Source of the DNA: Gemmobacter caeruleus
Lineage (GTDB): Bacteria > Pseudomonadota > Alphaproteobacteria > Rhodobacterales > Rhodobacteraceae
Length of the DNA: 64,000 bases
Direction of reading: 5' to 3'
NCBI RefSeq assembly: GCF_008271655.1
Contig: NZ_VKKX01000011.1
Location: forward strand, 310,001-374,000
Shown here: positions 53,555-63,687 of the stretch, piece after piece
How the letters are laid out: every line of letters begins with the position of its first letter
How positions within the stretch are numbered: the stretch's first letter is position 1
Notes under the pieces: generated by a model
The model's database searches: none
Told to the model about the DNA's origin: nothing
Seen by the model: only the letters and a program-made list of their open reading frames with translations
Program-made: the position numbers and the translations under genes

Positions 53555-54264
53555 TGGGTCAGAAGGTCAACCCCATCGGGATGCGTCTCCAGGTCAACCG
53601 CACCTGGGACAGCCGCTGGTTCGCCGACTCGAAGGACTATGGCAACCTGCTGCTCGAGGATCTGAAGATCCGCGAGTTCGTGCATGAAGAATGCAAGCAG
53701 GCCGGCGTGTCCAAGGTGATCATCGAGCGTCCGCACAAGAAGTGCCGTGTGACCATTCACACCGCGCGTCCGGGCGTGATCATCGGCAAGAAAGGCGCGG
53801 ATATCGAGGGCCTTCGCAAGAAGCTCGCGAAATTCACCGCGTCGGAACTGCACCTGAACATCGTCGAAGTGCGCAAGCCCGAGCTTGACGCCCAGCTGGT
53901 GGCCGAGTCGATCGCCCAGCAGATGGAGCGCCGCGTGTCCTTCCGTCGCGCCATGAAGCGCGGCGTGCAGAACGCGATGCGTCTGGGCGCCCTGGGCATC
54001 CGTGTCAACGTTTCGGGCCGTCTCGGCGGCGCCGAGATCGCCCGGACCGAGTGGTATCGCGAAGGCCGTGTGCCGCTGCACACGCTCCGCGCCGACATCG
54101 ACTATGCGCTGTCGGAAGCCAAGACCCCCTACGGGATCATCGGCGTGAAAGTGTGGGTCTTCAAAGGCGAGATCCTCGAGCACGATCCGCAAGCGCATGA
54201 CCGTCGTCTGTCGGAGGAGACCCCGTCTCCGCGTCCGCAGCGCCGCGAGCGCGAGCGCGCGTAA
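53554..54264 (+). CDS. rpsC: 30S ribosomal protein S3
   Basis: A 236-residue mRNA-entry protein with helicase role. [20 protein letters not shown] at the start, KH motif [17 protein letters not shown], and [18 protein letters not shown]-like block near 180, ending in an Arg-rich tail. The ATG at 53554 overlaps the rplV stop; the longer frame upstream lies within rplV. Confidence 0.97.
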   Translation: MGQKVNPIGMRLQVNRTWDSRWFADSKDYGNLLLEDLKIREFVHEECKQAGVSKVIIERPHKKCRVTIHTARPGVIIGKKGADIEGLRKKLAKFTASELHLNIVEVRKPELDAQLVAESIAQQMERRVSFRRAMKRGVQNAMRLGALGIRVNVSGRLGGAEIARTEWYREGRVPLHTLRADIDYALSEAKTPYGIIGVKVWVFKGEILEHDPQAHDRRLSEETPSPRPQRRERERA

Positions 54265-54278
54265 GGGAGTAGAAAAAG

Positions 54279-54692
54279 ATGCTGCAACCGAAACGGACGA
54301 AGTTCCGCAAACAGCACAAGGGCCGGATCCACGGCGAAGCCAAGGGCGGTTTCGCCCTGAACTTCGGCTCGTTCGCCCTGAAGGCCACCGAGCCGGAGCG
54401 CGTCACCGCGCGCCAGATCGAGGCCGCGCGCCGTGCGATCACCCGCCACATGAAACGTCAGGGCCGGGTCTGGATCCGGATTTTCCCGGATGTTCCGGTT
54501 TCGTCGAAACCCACCGAAGTCCGTATGGGTAAAGGTAAGGGTTCGGTCGATTACTGGGCGTGCAAGGTGAAGCCGGGCCGCATCATGTTCGAGATCGACG
54601 GCGTGGGCGAGACGATCGCCCGTGAAGCGCTGCGCCTCGGCGCGATGAAACTGCCGGTCACCACCCGCATCGTGGCCCGCGAAGACTGGTAA
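54279..54692 (+). CDS. rplP: 50S ribosomal protein L16
   Basis: A 137-residue protein at the A-site tRNA elbow. [20 protein letters not shown] at the N-terminus and [20 protein letters not shown] later. It starts 14 bases after rpsC. A complete terminator follows before rpmC. Confidence 0.98.
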   Translation: MLQPKRTKFRKQHKGRIHGEAKGGFALNFGSFALKATEPERVTARQIEAARRAITRHMKRQGRVWIRIFPDVPVSSKPTEVRMGKGKGSVDYWACKVKPGRIMFEIDGVGETIAREALRLGAMKLPVTTRIVAREDW

Positions 54693-54717
54693 GGTTTACG
54701 GGCTTGCCCGAGACCGG

Positions 54718-54745
54718 AACCCCCGCCCGACAGGGCGGGGGTTTT
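54718..54745 (+). terminator. Rho-independent terminator between rplP and rpmC
   Basis: AACCCCCGCCC, loop GACA, GGGCGGGGGTT, then TT: 11 perfect pairs. With the promoter at 54796 it splits the usual rplP-rpmC continuity. Confidence 0.88.
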
Positions 54746-54795
54746 GCTTTGCGCGCTCGGCGGGGCAGGGGGGCGGCAACGGGGGCAGAATCTGC

Positions 54796-54824
54796 TTGCC
54801 TTTCCGGGCCACCCCCCGTAAACG
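54796..54824 (+). promoter_or_regulatory. Promoter for rpmC and the spc block
   Basis: TTGCCT, 17 bases, TAAACG, 114 bases before rpmC and 51 after the terminator. The -10 hexamer equals that of the S10 promoter. Confidence 0.62.
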
Positions 54825-54937
54825 GGCGCATCTGCGGCTCCGGGGCGACTCGGATTCGTCGGTATATCATTGATCCGCCAGATCATCGGTCACCCTGAAC
54901 CCAGGGGCCTGCTGGCGATTGTGAAAGGAAAAGGCGC

Positions 54938-55138
54938 ATGTCCGCCAAGGAACTGAAGGCCAAGACGCCGGCCGAGCTGCGTGATCAGCTCGTGGCGCTC
55001 AAGAAGGAGGCGTTCAATCTGCGCTTCCAGCAAGCGACCGGCCAGCTTGAGAACACCGCCCGCATGCGTGCCGTCCGCAAGGAAGTGGCCCGTATCAAGA
55101 CGGTTCTGAACCAGCAAGCCGCTGCTGCTGCGAACTGA
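54938..55138 (+). CDS. rpmC: 50S ribosomal protein L29
   Basis: A 66-residue two-helix protein near the tunnel exit ([19 protein letters not shown]..., with [18 protein letters not shown]). GAAAGG lies upstream. It opens the transcription block after the terminator at 54718. Confidence 0.97.
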   Translation: MSAKELKAKTPAELRDQLVALKKEAFNLRFQQATGQLENTARMRAVRKEVARIKTVLNQQAAAAAN

Positions 55139-55149
55139 GGAGAAGACCC

Positions 55150-55383
55150 ATGCCCAAGCGTATCCTGCAAGGTGTCGTCACCTCGGACAAGAACGAACAG
55201 ACCATCACCGTTCTGGTCGAGCGCCGCTTTAAGCACCCGCTCCTGCAAAAGACCGTGCGGAAGTCGAAGAAATACCGCGCCCATGACGCGGAGAACAAAT
55301 TCAAGGTCGGTGACACCGTGCGTATCGAAGAATGCGCGCCGATCTCGAAGACCAAGCGCTGGACCGTCGTGATCGAAGCCTGA
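55150..55383 (+). CDS. rpsQ: 30S ribosomal protein S17
   Basis: A 77-residue OB-fold protein: [20 protein letters not shown] and the signature [17 protein letters not shown]. It starts 11 bases after rpmC; rplN follows after 86 bases in which I see no clear signal beyond a ribosome-binding region. Confidence 0.97.
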   Translation: MPKRILQGVVTSDKNEQTITVLVERRFKHPLLQKTVRKSKKYRAHDAENKFKVGDTVRIEECAPISKTKRWTVVIEA

Positions 55384-55469
55384 AAAGGCCCTTCGATCCC
55401 GACGTTCAGTATCTGAACGAAACCCTGGGGTGGTGCTGATCAGCCGCTCCAAAGGTCGGGAGAAACCAA

Positions 55470-55838
55470 ATGATCCAGATGCAGACCAATCTGGATGTTG
55501 CTGACAACTCTGGCGCTCGCCGGGTTCAGTGCATCAAGGTTCTGGGCGGCTCGCATCGCCGCTACGCATCCGTGGGCGACATCATCGTGGTGTCGGTCAA
55601 GGAGGCGATTCCGAAAGGTCGCGTGAAGAAGGGTGATGTCCGCAAGGCCGTCGTCGTTCGCACCGCGAAAGAAGTGCGTCGTGAAGACGGCACCTCGATC
55701 CGCTTTGACCGCAATGCCGCCGTCATCCTGAACAACCAGGGCGAACCGGTCGGCACCCGTATCTTCGGGCCGGTCGTGCGCGAGCTGCGTGCCAAGAACT
55801 TCATGAAGATCATCTCGCTGGCGCCGGAGGTGCTGTGA
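55470..55838 (+). CDS. rplN: 50S ribosomal protein L14
   Basis: A 122-residue inter-subunit bridge protein: [20 protein letters not shown], with [20 protein letters not shown] in the middle. rplX begins one base after its stop. Confidence 0.98.
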   Translation: MIQMQTNLDVADNSGARRVQCIKVLGGSHRRYASVGDIIVVSVKEAIPKGRVKKGDVRKAVVVRTAKEVRREDGTSIRFDRNAAVILNNQGEPVGTRIFGPVVRELRAKNFMKIISLAPEVL

Positions 55839-55839
55839 T

Positions 55840-56145
55840 ATGGCTGCGAAACTGAAAAAAGGCGACAAGGTCGTCGTTCTGGCCGGCAAGGACAAGGGCA
55901 AGCAAGGCGAGATCACCTCGGTGAATCCGTCGGCGAACAAAGCCGTTGTCGAAGGCGTGAACATCGCGATCCGCCACACCAAGCAATCGCAGACCGCACA
56001 GGGCGGCCGCGTCGCCAAGGCGATGCCGATCGACCTGTCGAACCTGGCGATCCTGGACAAGAACGGCAAGGCCACCCGCGTCGGCTTCCGCATGGAAGGT
56101 GACAAGAAGGTGCGTTTCGCCAAGACCACGGGGGACGTGATCTGA
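55840..56145 (+). CDS. rplX: 50S ribosomal protein L24
   Basis: A 101-residue assembly-initiator protein with an N-terminal KOW motif ([20 protein letters not shown]). Its TGA shares a base with the rplE ATG (TGATG). Confidence 0.97.
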   Translation: MAAKLKKGDKVVVLAGKDKGKQGEITSVNPSANKAVVEGVNIAIRHTKQSQTAQGGRVAKAMPIDLSNLAILDKNGKATRVGFRMEGDKKVRFAKTTGDVI

Positions 56146-56705
56146 TGCTCGACGCTGCTGACTACACCCCGCGTCTGAAGGCCACCTACAAGGCCGCCAT
56201 CCGCGCCGCTCTGAAAGAAGAGTTCGCCTACAAGAACGACATGCAGATCCCGCGTCTGGACAAGATCGTGATCAACATGGGCGTTGGCGAAGCCGTGAAG
56301 GACACCAAGAAGGTGAAGGCTGCCGCCGAGCAGCTGACCGCCATCGCGGGTCAGAAGGCTGTCATCACCCACGCCAAGAAGTCGATCGCCGGCTTCCGCG
56401 TGCGGGAAGAGATGCCGCTGGGCTGCAAGGTGACCCTGCGTGGCGACCGGATGTATGAATTCCTCGACCGTCTCATCAACGTCGCGCTGCCGCGCGTCCG
56501 CGACTTCCGCGGCGTCAAGGGCACGTCGTTCGATGGCCGTGGCAACTATGCCATGGGGCTGAAAGAGCAGATCGTGTTCCCCGAGATCGACTTCGACAAG
56601 ATCGACGACGTTCTGGGCATGGACATCATCATCTGCACCAACGCCAAGACCGACGCTGAAGCGAAGTCGCTGCTCAAGCACTTCAACATGCCGTTCTCCA
56701 GCTGA
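56145..56705 (+). CDS. rplE: 50S ribosomal protein L5
   Basis: A 186-residue 5S rRNA-binding protein: [18 protein letters not shown] near the start and [19 protein letters not shown] near the end. It overlaps rplX by one base. Confidence 0.98.
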   Translation: MLDAADYTPRLKATYKAAIRAALKEEFAYKNDMQIPRLDKIVINMGVGEAVKDTKKVKAAAEQLTAIAGQKAVITHAKKSIAGFRVREEMPLGCKVTLRGDRMYEFLDRLINVALPRVRDFRGVKGTSFDGRGNYAMGLKEQIVFPEIDFDKIDDVLGMDIIICTNAKTDAEAKSLLKHFNMPFSS

Positions 56706-56723
56706 TCGCGCGAGGAAATCATT

Positions 56724-57029
56724 ATGGCCAAGAAATCCATGATCGAACGCGAGAAGAAGCGTCAGCACCTGGTGGACGTGTACGCCGCCAAGCGCGCTGC
56801 TCTCAAAGAGATCATCTCGAACCAGGACCTGCCCGTCGCGGAGCGTTTCGCCGCCGCGCAAAAGCTGGCCCAACTGCCCCGCAACTCGTCGGCGACCCGG
56901 CTGCACAACCGCTGCCAGCTCACCGGCCGTCCCCATGCTTACTACCGTAAGCTGAAACTGTCGCGGATCATGCTGCGTGAACTGGCCTCGTTCGGCCAGA
57001 TCCCGGGCATGGTCAAGTCGAGCTGGTAA
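56724..57029 (+). CDS. rpsN: 30S ribosomal protein S14 (zinc-independent type)
   Basis: A 101-residue long-form S14 lacking the CxxC zinc pairs of the short type; [20 protein letters not shown] and [20 protein letters not shown] are typical. A gap of 18 bases separates it from rplE. Confidence 0.97.
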   Translation: MAKKSMIEREKKRQHLVDVYAAKRAALKEIISNQDLPVAERFAAAQKLAQLPRNSSATRLHNRCQLTGRPHAYYRKLKLSRIMLRELASFGQIPGMVKSSW

Positions 57030-57040
57030 GGAGGACCGAC

Positions 57041-57439
57041 ATGTCTGTGAACGATCCTCTCGGCGATATGCTGACCCGCATCCGCAACGCTCAGGCGCGC
57101 GGTAAATCGACCGTCTCCACCCCGGCCTCCAAGCTGCGTGCCTGGGTTCTGGATGTGCTGGCCTCGGAAGGCTATATCCGTGGCTACGAGCGCGCCTCGA
57201 CCGACAATGGTCAGGGCGAGCTGGTGATCTCGCTGAAATACTATGAAGGCGAGCCCGTCATCCGTGAACTGAAGCGCGTGTCGAAACCCGGCCGCCGCGT
57301 CTATATGGGCGTCAAGGAAATCCCGTCGGTCCGCAATGGCCTGGGCGTTTCCATCGTTTCGACCCCGAAGGGCGTGATGTCCGATGCAGCTGCACGCTCC
57401 GCCAATGTCGGCGGCGAAGTGCTCTGCACCGTGTTCTGA
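57041..57439 (+). CDS. rpsH: 30S ribosomal protein S8
   Basis: A 132-residue central-domain assembly protein, in enterics the spc operon repressor. [20 protein letters not shown] and the closing GGEVLCTVF are standard. GGAGG precedes the ATG. Confidence 0.98.
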   Translation: MSVNDPLGDMLTRIRNAQARGKSTVSTPASKLRAWVLDVLASEGYIRGYERASTDNGQGELVISLKYYEGEPVIRELKRVSKPGRRVYMGVKEIPSVRNGLGVSIVSTPKGVMSDAAARSANVGGEVLCTVF

Positions 57440-57449
57440 GGAGGGTTAG

Positions 57450-57983
57450 ATGTCTCGTATCGGCAAAAAACCCGTCGCACTTCCCAAGGGCGTCTCGGCC
57501 GAAATCAAAGGCCAGTCGATCGAAGTGAAGGGGCCGAAAGGCACCCGTTCCTTCACCGCGACCGACGACGTGACCCTGACGCTGGAAGAGGGCTCGGTGA
57601 AGGTGACCCCGCGTGGCACCTCCAAGCGCGCCCGCCAGCAATGGGGCATGGCCCGCTCGATGGTCGAAAATCTCGTCATCGGCGTGACCGACGGCTTCAA
57701 GAAAGAGCTCGAAATTCAGGGTGTGGGTTACCGCGCCGCGATGCAGGGCAATGTTCTGAAACTGTCGCTCGGCTATTCGCATGAAGTGAACTTCGAAGTG
57801 CCGAAGGGCGTGACTGTCACGTCCCCGAAGCAGACCGAAATCGTTGTGGAAGGGATCGACCAGCAGCTCGTTGGTCAGGTCGCCGCGAACATCCGCGAGT
57901 GGAAGCGCCCCGAGCCCTACAAGGGCAAAGGCATCCGCTACAAGGACGAGTTCGTCTTCCGCAAGGAAGGTAAGAAGAAGTAA
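57450..57983 (+). CDS. rplF: 50S ribosomal protein L6
   Basis: A 177-residue factor-site protein with two related halves; [20 protein letters not shown] and the signature [15 protein letters not shown]. It starts ten bases after rpsH. Confidence 0.98.
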   Translation: MSRIGKKPVALPKGVSAEIKGQSIEVKGPKGTRSFTATDDVTLTLEEGSVKVTPRGTSKRARQQWGMARSMVENLVIGVTDGFKKELEIQGVGYRAAMQGNVLKLSLGYSHEVNFEVPKGVTVTSPKQTEIVVEGIDQQLVGQVAANIREWKRPEPYKGKGIRYKDEFVFRKEGKKK

Positions 57984-57994
57984 GGATAGCGAAG

Positions 57995-58354
57995 ATGGCG
58001 AACAACAAGAGAGAGCTGTTCCTCAAGCGCCGCCTGCGCGTCCGGAACAAACTGAAATCGATGTCTGCCGGGCGTGCGCGTCTGTCGGTGCATCGGTCGT
58101 CGAAGAACATCAGCGTCCAGCTGATCGACGACGTGCGCGGGGTCACCCTCGCCGCGGCGTCCACGCTGGAGAAAGATCTGGGCTTCGTCGGCAAGAACAA
58201 TCTGGAGGCCGCCGCCAAGGTGGGCGCCACGATTGCGGAACGCGCGAAAAAGGCCGGTGTCGAAGAGTGCTACTTCGACCGTGGCGGTTTCCTCTTTCAC
58301 GGGAAGATCAAGGCTTTGGCCGATGCTGCCCGTGAAGGCGGCCTGAAGTTCTGA
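57995..58354 (+). CDS. rplR: 50S ribosomal protein L18
   Basis: A 119-residue 5S rRNA-binding protein: [19 protein letters not shown] and [20 protein letters not shown]. It starts 11 bases after rplF. Confidence 0.98.
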   Translation: MANNKRELFLKRRLRVRNKLKSMSAGRARLSVHRSSKNISVQLIDDVRGVTLAAASTLEKDLGFVGKNNLEAAAKVGATIAERAKKAGVEECYFDRGGFLFHGKIKALADAAREGGLKF

Positions 58355-58365
58355 GGAGTTGAAAA

Positions 58366-58941
58366 ATGGCAGAACGTGAAAACCGTCGTGAAGGCCGTCG
58401 CGATGACCGTCGCAGCGATGCCCGGGAAGAAACCCCGGAATTCGCCGATCGTCTGGTGGCCATCAACCGCGTGTCGAAAACCGTGAAGGGCGGCAAACGC
58501 TTTGGCTTTGCCGCGCTCGTGGTGGTCGGCGACCAGCGCGGTCGCGTGGGCTTCGGCAAGGGCAAGGCGAAAGAGGTGCCGGAGGCGATCCGTAAGGCCA
58601 CTGAACAGGCCAAGCGCTCGCTGATCCGCGTGCCGCTGAAGGACAGCCGCACCCTGCATCACGACATGGAAGGCCGTCATGGCGCCGGCAAGGTCGTCAT
58701 GCGCTCGGCCGTGCCGGGCACCGGGATCATCGCCGGTGGTCCGATGCGCGCCGTGTTCGAGATGGTCGGCATCCAGGACATCGTGGCCAAATCGCTGGGG
58801 TCGCAAAACCCCTACAACATGATCCGGGCCACCATCGACGGCCTGAAGCATGAGGCCTCGCCCCGTTCGGTCGCGCAGCGTCGCGGCAAGAAAGTGGCCG
58901 AGATCCTGAAAAAGCCCGAAGCTGAAAGCGTGGAGGCCTGA
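58366..58941 (+). CDS. rpsE: 30S ribosomal protein S5
   Basis: A 191-residue fidelity protein with an Arg/Asp/Glu-rich N-terminal extension of about 25 residues ([20 protein letters not shown]), then the dsRNA-binding domain [16 protein letters not shown] and the [18 protein letters not shown] region. rpmD follows after two bases. Confidence 0.97.
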   Translation: MAERENRREGRRDDRRSDAREETPEFADRLVAINRVSKTVKGGKRFGFAALVVVGDQRGRVGFGKGKAKEVPEAIRKATEQAKRSLIRVPLKDSRTLHHDMEGRHGAGKVVMRSAVPGTGIIAGGPMRAVFEMVGIQDIVAKSLGSQNPYNMIRATIDGLKHEASPRSVAQRRGKKVAEILKKPEAESVEA

Positions 58942-58943
58942 TC

Positions 58944-59135
58944 ATGGCGAAGAAAACCATCGTCGTTCAGCAGGTCGCCTCGGCGGCCCGTCGCCCCGCG
59001 ATCCAGACCGCGACGCTCAAGGGCCTGGGCCTGAACAAGCTGCGCCGCACCCGTGAGCTGGAGGATACCCCTTCGGTCCGTGGTATGGTCAACAAGATCT
59101 CGCATCTTGTGAAGATCATCGAAGAGCGCGGCTGA
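58944..59135 (+). CDS. rpmD: 50S ribosomal protein L30
   Basis: A 63-residue protein ([18 protein letters not shown], with [20 protein letters not shown]). It is the last gene of the spc block before a strong terminator, instead of running directly into rplO. Confidence 0.96.
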   Translation: MAKKTIVVQQVASAARRPAIQTATLKGLGLNKLRRTRELEDTPSVRGMVNKISHLVKIIEERG

Positions 59136-59180
59136 TTGCGGCGGTGCGTGCCCGGCACGCACCCGGCAGCCCGAAATCAG

Positions 59181-59210
59181 AACGCCCCGCGAGATGTCGC
59201 GGGGCGTTTT
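59181..59210 (+). terminator. Rho-independent terminator after rpmD
   Basis: AACGCCCCGCGA, loop GATG, TCGCGGGGCGTT, then TT: 12 perfect pairs, 46 bases after the rpmD stop. Confidence 0.9.
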
Positions 59211-59290
59211 GCGTTTGGCCCGCGCCGTGGTAGCATGACCCTGCCCGGAGGGGCCCTTCGCCCCGGTCCGGCGAAAAGGGGGCTGCGAAG

Positions 59291-59731
59291 ATGGGCGCGA
59301 AATACGAAGGCGGCTGTGCGCATGTGCATGTGACAGCCGACAAGGAACCGATCGACAACCATGTCTGCCATTGCAATGTATGCAAGGCCGTGACCGGCCA
59401 GCAGACCACGCATGTCGCTTTCTTTGACTATGGCGATCTGACGGTGGATCACCCGGAATTGCTGGCGCGCCAGCCGTTCAACGCGGCCAATCCCGACGGT
59501 CCGCTGGAGCTTTGCACCTGCAAGGAATGTGGCGCGGCGATCCTGCTGGATGACCGGCAGCACCGCATCCGTGTCGCGGTGCCCAATGTGATGGGCTATG
59601 ATGTGGGGCATTTCCCGCAAGCCAGCTATCACGCCTTCTGGGACGAGACAAAGGGCTATGCCAAACCCGATGACGGGCGCCCGGTCTTTGCGGGGTTGCG
59701 GCCGGAATTCGCCTGGCCCCCTTCGCGCTAG
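59291..59731 (+). CDS. GFA-family (glutathione-dependent formaldehyde-activating enzyme-like) protein
   Basis: A 146-residue zinc protein of the GFA/CENP-V fold. Cysteines are at C9 (GGCAHV), C26, C28 and C31 (CHCNVC), and C75, C77 and C80 (CTCKEC), the usual two zinc sites. Family members bind glutathione adducts or have unknown substrates, so a formaldehyde role is not assured. It sits between rpmD and rplO, where no gene is expected. Confidence 0.87.
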   Translation: MGAKYEGGCAHVHVTADKEPIDNHVCHCNVCKAVTGQQTTHVAFFDYGDLTVDHPELLARQPFNAANPDGPLELCTCKECGAAILLDDRQHRIRVAVPNVMGYDVGHFPQASYHAFWDETKGYAKPDDGRPVFAGLRPEFAWPPSR

Positions 59732-59745
59732 CCGGGGCAGGGGGA

Positions 59746-60336
59746 TCAGAGCCGCGGCCAGGCCATGCCGAGGGCGAACAGACCGAGCCAGAGCGCCGAA
59801 CTGGCCAGATAGACCCGCTCCAGCAGGCCGAACATACGGTGGCGCAGCGCGTGGACCAGGCTTATCGCTACGCCCAGAAGCGAGGCGGTGACCAGCCAGT
59901 AAAGCGCGCCCAGCACCGTGCGGAAACCGGGCGGCGGCAAGAGGCGCGCATCGGGCAGCAGGTCATCCACCGCGATATAGGCCAGTGCGAAATTCGCCAC
60001 CGCGAAGGCCAGGTGCAAGCGGCCGGTGCGGCTGTGCGGCCTGCCCTCCAGATCGGTGGGATAGACGATCACGCCCAGCGGCAGCGCGGCCATGCCCAGC
60101 AGGCAAAGCCCCGCCCGCAGGCTGAACCGCCCATCCACCAGCAGTGCTGCGGCCAGCAGGGTGCTTGCCACGATCCCCGCCACGGCGTAGCGCAGGAACA
60201 GAAGCTGCGAGGCGCCCAGGGCATAATCGCTCAGTGCCTGGCGGATCGGGCTGTATTCGCCGCGCAGATGCAGGGCAGCGAACAGGGCCAGCACCGCCAG
60301 ATATGCCAGCGCCGATGACAGATAGAGCGCGGTCAT
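59746..60336 (-). CDS. DUF998-like multi-pass membrane protein
   Basis: A 196-residue protein with six or so TM segments filling nearly the whole chain. The features [15 protein letters not shown] after the first [22 protein letters not shown] in the middle and [16 protein letters not shown] later fit DUF998, a family of unknown function. The ATG at 60336 has GGAGA upstream. It is transcribed against the ribosomal genes on either side and converges on the GFA gene, 14 bases apart. Confidence 0.8.
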   Translation of the reverse strand: MTALYLSSALAYLAVLALFAALHLRGEYSPIRQALSDYALGASQLLFLRYAVAGIVASTLLAAALLVDGRFSLRAGLCLLGMAALPLGVIVYPTDLEGRPHSRTGRLHLAFAVANFALAYIAVDDLLPDARLLPPPGFRTVLGALYWLVTASLLGVAISLVHALRHRMFGLLERVYLASSALWLGLFALGMAWPRL

Positions 60337-60425
60337 CCTTTCTCTCCGGGCCGTGGCTTGTGACAGGAAAGGGGCGGCGCGGCCAAAGGTCAAGCCTGGG
60401 CACGCGCCCGGGCCAGTTCCGAGAC

Positions 60426-60454
60426 TTGCGTTGCATGGCGGCGGCGGCTATACG
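60426..60454 (+). promoter_or_regulatory. Promoter of rplO
   Basis: TTGCGT, 17 bases, TATACG, with the same -10 as rpsL. A small hairpin GTGGCG-GCT-CGCCAC follows at the start of the leader. rplO begins 93 bases after the -10. Confidence 0.65.
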
Positions 60455-60547
60455 CCCCCGGTGGCGGCTCGCCACAAGAATCACCAAGAAACGCCGTGTG
60501 TGTCCCTCTGTCGCTTGTGGGGGCATTTCCGGCCAAGGAGAAGCGAC

Positions 60548-61018
60548 ATGAAACTGAATGAACTTCGCGACAACGACGGCGCGGCCCGCAAGCAGAAGCG
60601 CGTGGCGCGTGGTCCCGGTTCGGGCAAGGGCAAGACCGCCGGCCGTGGTATCAAGGGCCAGAAATCGCGTTCGGGCGTCGCCATCGGCGGCTACGAAGGC
60701 GGCCAGATGCCGCTCTACCGTCGTCTGCCGAAGCGCGGCTTCAACAAGCCGAACGCCAAGGAATACGCGGTCGTCAATCTGGGCCTGATCGAGAAATTCA
60801 TCGCCGCCGGCAAGCTGGACGCGAAAGCCGAGATCACCGAGGACGCGCTGATCGCGGCCGGCGTGACCAAGGGCAAACATGACGGCATCCGCGTGCTGGC
60901 CAAGGGCGAGATCACCTCGAAGATCACCCTGACCGTCACCGGCGCCTCCAAATCGGCCATCGAGGCCGTGGAGAAGGCGGGCGGCAAACTGAACGTGGCG
61001 CAGGCAGCTGCGGAATGA
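60548..61018 (+). CDS. rplO: 50S ribosomal protein L15
   Basis: A 156-residue late-assembly protein: [20 protein letters not shown] and the glycine-rich [21 protein letters not shown] chose the ATG at 60548 with AAGGAG upstream; the longer frame runs through the promoter. It restarts the spc block after the inserted genes. The 99 bases to secY hold hairpins (GCGGTC-GCAA-GACCGC and a GC-rich one) without a T-run. Confidence 0.97.
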   Translation: MKLNELRDNDGAARKQKRVARGPGSGKGKTAGRGIKGQKSRSGVAIGGYEGGQMPLYRRLPKRGFNKPNAKEYAVVNLGLIEKFIAAGKLDAKAEITEDALIAAGVTKGKHDGIRVLAKGEITSKITLTVTGASKSAIEAVEKAGGKLNVAQAAAE

Positions 61019-61117
61019 TGTTGTGAGCGGTCGCAAGACCGCTTACATGGGATCAAGTTTTCCCGCGCCGCCGACCCGGAAGACGGTTCGGCGGCGCTCG
61101 CATGAAAGAGCATCGGC

Positions 61118-62476
61118 ATGGCATCTGCTGCAGAGCAAATGGCGGCGAACCTGAGCTGGGGCGCCCTTGGCAAGGCGACCGACCTTCGCCAACGCATCTT
61201 CTTTACCATCGGGCTGCTGATCGTCTATCGCCTGGGCACCTATATTCCGGTTCCCGGCATCGACGGCGCGGCGCTACGCAACTTCATGTCGGATGTGTCG
61301 GCCGGTCTTGGCGGCATCCTCAACATGTTCACGGGCGGCGCGATCAGCCGGATGGGCATCTTTGCCCTCGGCATCATGCCCTATATCTCCGCCTCGATCA
61401 TCGTGCAGCTTCTGGCCTCCATGGTGCCGTCGCTGGAGCAGATGAAGAAGGAAGGCGAGCAGGGCCGCAAGAAGATGAACCAGTATACGCGCTACGGCAC
61501 CGTGGCGCTGGCGCTGTTTCAGGCCTGGGGTATCGCGGTCAGCCTGGAAGCGGGCGACCTGGCGCATGAGCCGGGGCTGTTCTTCAAGCTTTCGGTGGTG
61601 GTGACGCTGGTCGGCGGGACCATGTTCCTGATGTGGCTGGGTGAACAGATCACCGCGCGCGGCATCGGCAACGGCACCTCGCTCATCATCTTTGTCGGCA
61701 TCGTGGCCGAGATCCCCGCCGCACTGGCGCAGTTCTTCAGCCAGGGACGTTCGGGGGCAATCTCGCCGGCCGTGATCATCGGCGTGATCGTCATGGTCGT
61801 GGTGGTGATCGCCTTTGTCGTGTTCATGGAACGCGCCCTGCGCAAGATCCATATCCAGTATCCGCGCCGCCAGGTGGGGATGAAGATCTATGATGGCGGC
61901 TCCAGCCACCTGCCGATCAAGGTGAACCCGGCGGGCGTGATCCCGGCGATCTTTGCCTCGTCGCTCTTGCTGTTGCCGACCACGATCGCGGCCTTCTCGC
62001 ATACGCAAAGCGGCCCGATCATGTCCACGATCCTCGCCTATTTCGGGCCGGGGCAGATGCTCTATCTGCTGTTCTTCGCGGCCATGATCGTGTTCTTCGC
62101 CTATTTCTACACTCATAACGTCGCCTTCAAGGTCGATGAGGTGGCGGACAACCTGAAGAACCAGGGCGGCTTCGTTCCGGGCATCCGTCCCGGCAAGAAG
62201 ACCGAGGAATATCTGGAATATGTGGTGAACCGGGTGCTGGTGATCGGCGCGGCCTATCTGGCCTTCGTCTGCCTGCTGCCCGAGATCATCCGCAACCAGC
62301 TGGCGATCCCGTTCTATTTCGGCGGCACCTCGGTTCTGATCGTGGTCTCGGTGACGATGGACACGATCAACCAGATCCAGTCGCATCTTCTGGCCCATCA
62401 ATATGAGGGCCTGATCGAAAAGTCGCAGTTGCGCGGACGCAAGCGTTCGGGCAGCAAGGCACCGACACGTCGCTGA
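61118..62476 (+). CDS. secY: Preprotein translocase subunit SecY
   Basis: A 452-residue channel protein with ten TM segments. Seen: N-terminal KATDLRQRIFFTIGLLIVYR, the plug region after TM1, GIGNGTSLIIFVGIV in TM5 neighbourhood and the cytosolic loop PGKKTEEYLEYVVNRV. AAAGAG lies upstream of the ATG. Confidence 0.98.
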   Translation: MASAAEQMAANLSWGALGKATDLRQRIFFTIGLLIVYRLGTYIPVPGIDGAALRNFMSDVSAGLGGILNMFTGGAISRMGIFALGIMPYISASIIVQLLASMVPSLEQMKKEGEQGRKKMNQYTRYGTVALALFQAWGIAVSLEAGDLAHEPGLFFKLSVVVTLVGGTMFLMWLGEQITARGIGNGTSLIIFVGIVAEIPAALAQFFSQGRSGAISPAVIIGVIVMVVVVIAFVVFMERALRKIHIQYPRRQVGMKIYDGGSSHLPIKVNPAGVIPAIFASSLLLLPTTIAAFSHTQSGPIMSTILAYFGPGQMLYLLFFAAMIVFFAYFYTHNVAFKVDEVADNLKNQGGFVPGIRPGKKTEEYLEYVVNRVLVIGAAYLAFVCLLPEIIRNQLAIPFYFGGTSVLIVVSVTMDTINQIQSHLLAHQYEGLIEKSQLRGRKRSGSKAPTRR

Positions 62477-62505
62477 GCCAGTTCGCAAGGGAGAGAGACT
62501 GACCC

Positions 62506-63090
62506 ATGACCAATATCATCCTTCTCGGACCGCCCGGCGCTGGCAAGGGAACGCAAGCGAAGCGGCTCGTCGATGAGCGGAACATGGTTCAGCTTTCCAC
62601 CGGCGACATGCTGCGCGAGGCCAAATCCTCGGGCACCGAAATGGGCAAGCGCGTCGCCGAGGTGATGGACAAGGGCCAGTTGGTTACCGACGAGATCGTG
62701 ATCGGGCTGATCGAGGAAAAGATGGCCGGGCCCGCGGGCGGCGGCTTCATCTTTGACGGTTTCCCGCGCACGCTGGCGCAAGCCGATGCCCTGGGCGCGC
62801 TTCTGGCGCGGACCGGGCAAAAGCTGGATGCGGTGATCGAGCTGGTGGTCGATGACGAGGCGCTGGTCGCCCGCATCGTGCGCCGGGCCGAGGAGGCCGC
62901 CGCCGCCGGTCAGACCGTGCGCGCCGATGACAATCCCGAGGTCTTTGCCGGCCGTCTGCGCGAATATTACAAGAAGACCGCGCCGCTGACCGGGTATTAC
63001 TATGCCAAGGGCGACCTGAAGCAGGTGGATGGCATGGCCCCCATGGCGGATGTCGGCGCGGCGATTGCGAAACTTCTTGACAGCAAGTGA
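62506..63090 (+). CDS. adk: Adenylate kinase
   Basis: A 194-residue nucleotide kinase interconverting ATP, ADP and AMP. P-loop [11 protein letters not shown] at 7-17, QLSTGDMLR, and GFPRTLAQA. It is the short-LID form without the zinc/extra LID insert of the 214-residue type. It follows secY by 29 bases, the usual order. Confidence 0.97.
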   Translation: MTNIILLGPPGAGKGTQAKRLVDERNMVQLSTGDMLREAKSSGTEMGKRVAEVMDKGQLVTDEIVIGLIEEKMAGPAGGGFIFDGFPRTLAQADALGALLARTGQKLDAVIELVVDDEALVARIVRRAEEAAAAGQTVRADDNPEVFAGRLREYYKKTAPLTGYYYAKGDLKQVDGMAPMADVGAAIAKLLDSK

Positions 63091-63108
63091 AACTTGCGCG
63101 CCGCGCCC

Positions 63109-63137
63109 TTGACGGGTGACGCAAAACCCCCTAAGCC
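63109..63137 (+). promoter_or_regulatory. Promoter of rpsM (alpha block)
   Basis: TTGACG, 17 bases, TAAGCC, 19 bases after the adk stop. A leader of about 160 bases follows, with small hairpins (TCCC-GAAA-GGGA; GGTTC...GAACC). Confidence 0.68.
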
Positions 63138-63303
63138 ACGGCGTCCCGAAAGGGAATCGTCCGTGGCTTTCGTTTTCCCGCAAGGGGATTCGTTTCCGGG
63201 GATGTTCGATCCGGGCGGCGTCTAATGCAATTCTCCACGCCGTGCCGGGGTTGTGAAAAAAGGTTCTGGCATTACGGAACCGCAACAATGAAGGAAGATA
63301 CGC

Positions 63304-63672
63304 GTGGCACGTATTGCTGGCGTCAACATCCCGACCGGGAAACGGGTTCCGATTTCTCTGCAGTATATCCATGGCATCGGCGCCCATTTCGCCGAGCAGA
63401 TCTGCGAAGCTCTGAACATCGACCGCACCCGCCGCGTCAACCAGCTCTCGGATGCCGAAGTGCTGGCGATCCGCGAATATATCGACGCGAACTTCACCGT
63501 GGAAGGCGACCTGCGCCGTGAAGTGTCGATGAACATCAAGCGCCTGATGGACCTCGGCTGCTACCGCGGCCTGCGTCACCGCCGGAACCTGCCGGTTCGC
63601 GGTCAGCGCACCCACACCAATGCCCGCACCCGCAAGGGCCCGGCCAAGCCGATCGCTGGCAAGAAGAAGTAA
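63304..63672 (+). CDS. rpsM: 30S ribosomal protein S13
   Basis: A 122-residue head protein at the subunit interface. It starts at GTG ([20 protein letters not shown]) with AAGGAAG upstream and has [20 protein letters not shown] near the end. First gene of the alpha block. Confidence 0.97.
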   Translation: MARIAGVNIPTGKRVPISLQYIHGIGAHFAEQICEALNIDRTRRVNQLSDAEVLAIREYIDANFTVEGDLRREVSMNIKRLMDLGCYRGLRHRRNLPVRGQRTHTNARTRKGPAKPIAGKKK

Positions 63673-63687
63673 GGGGAGGGTTCAGAT

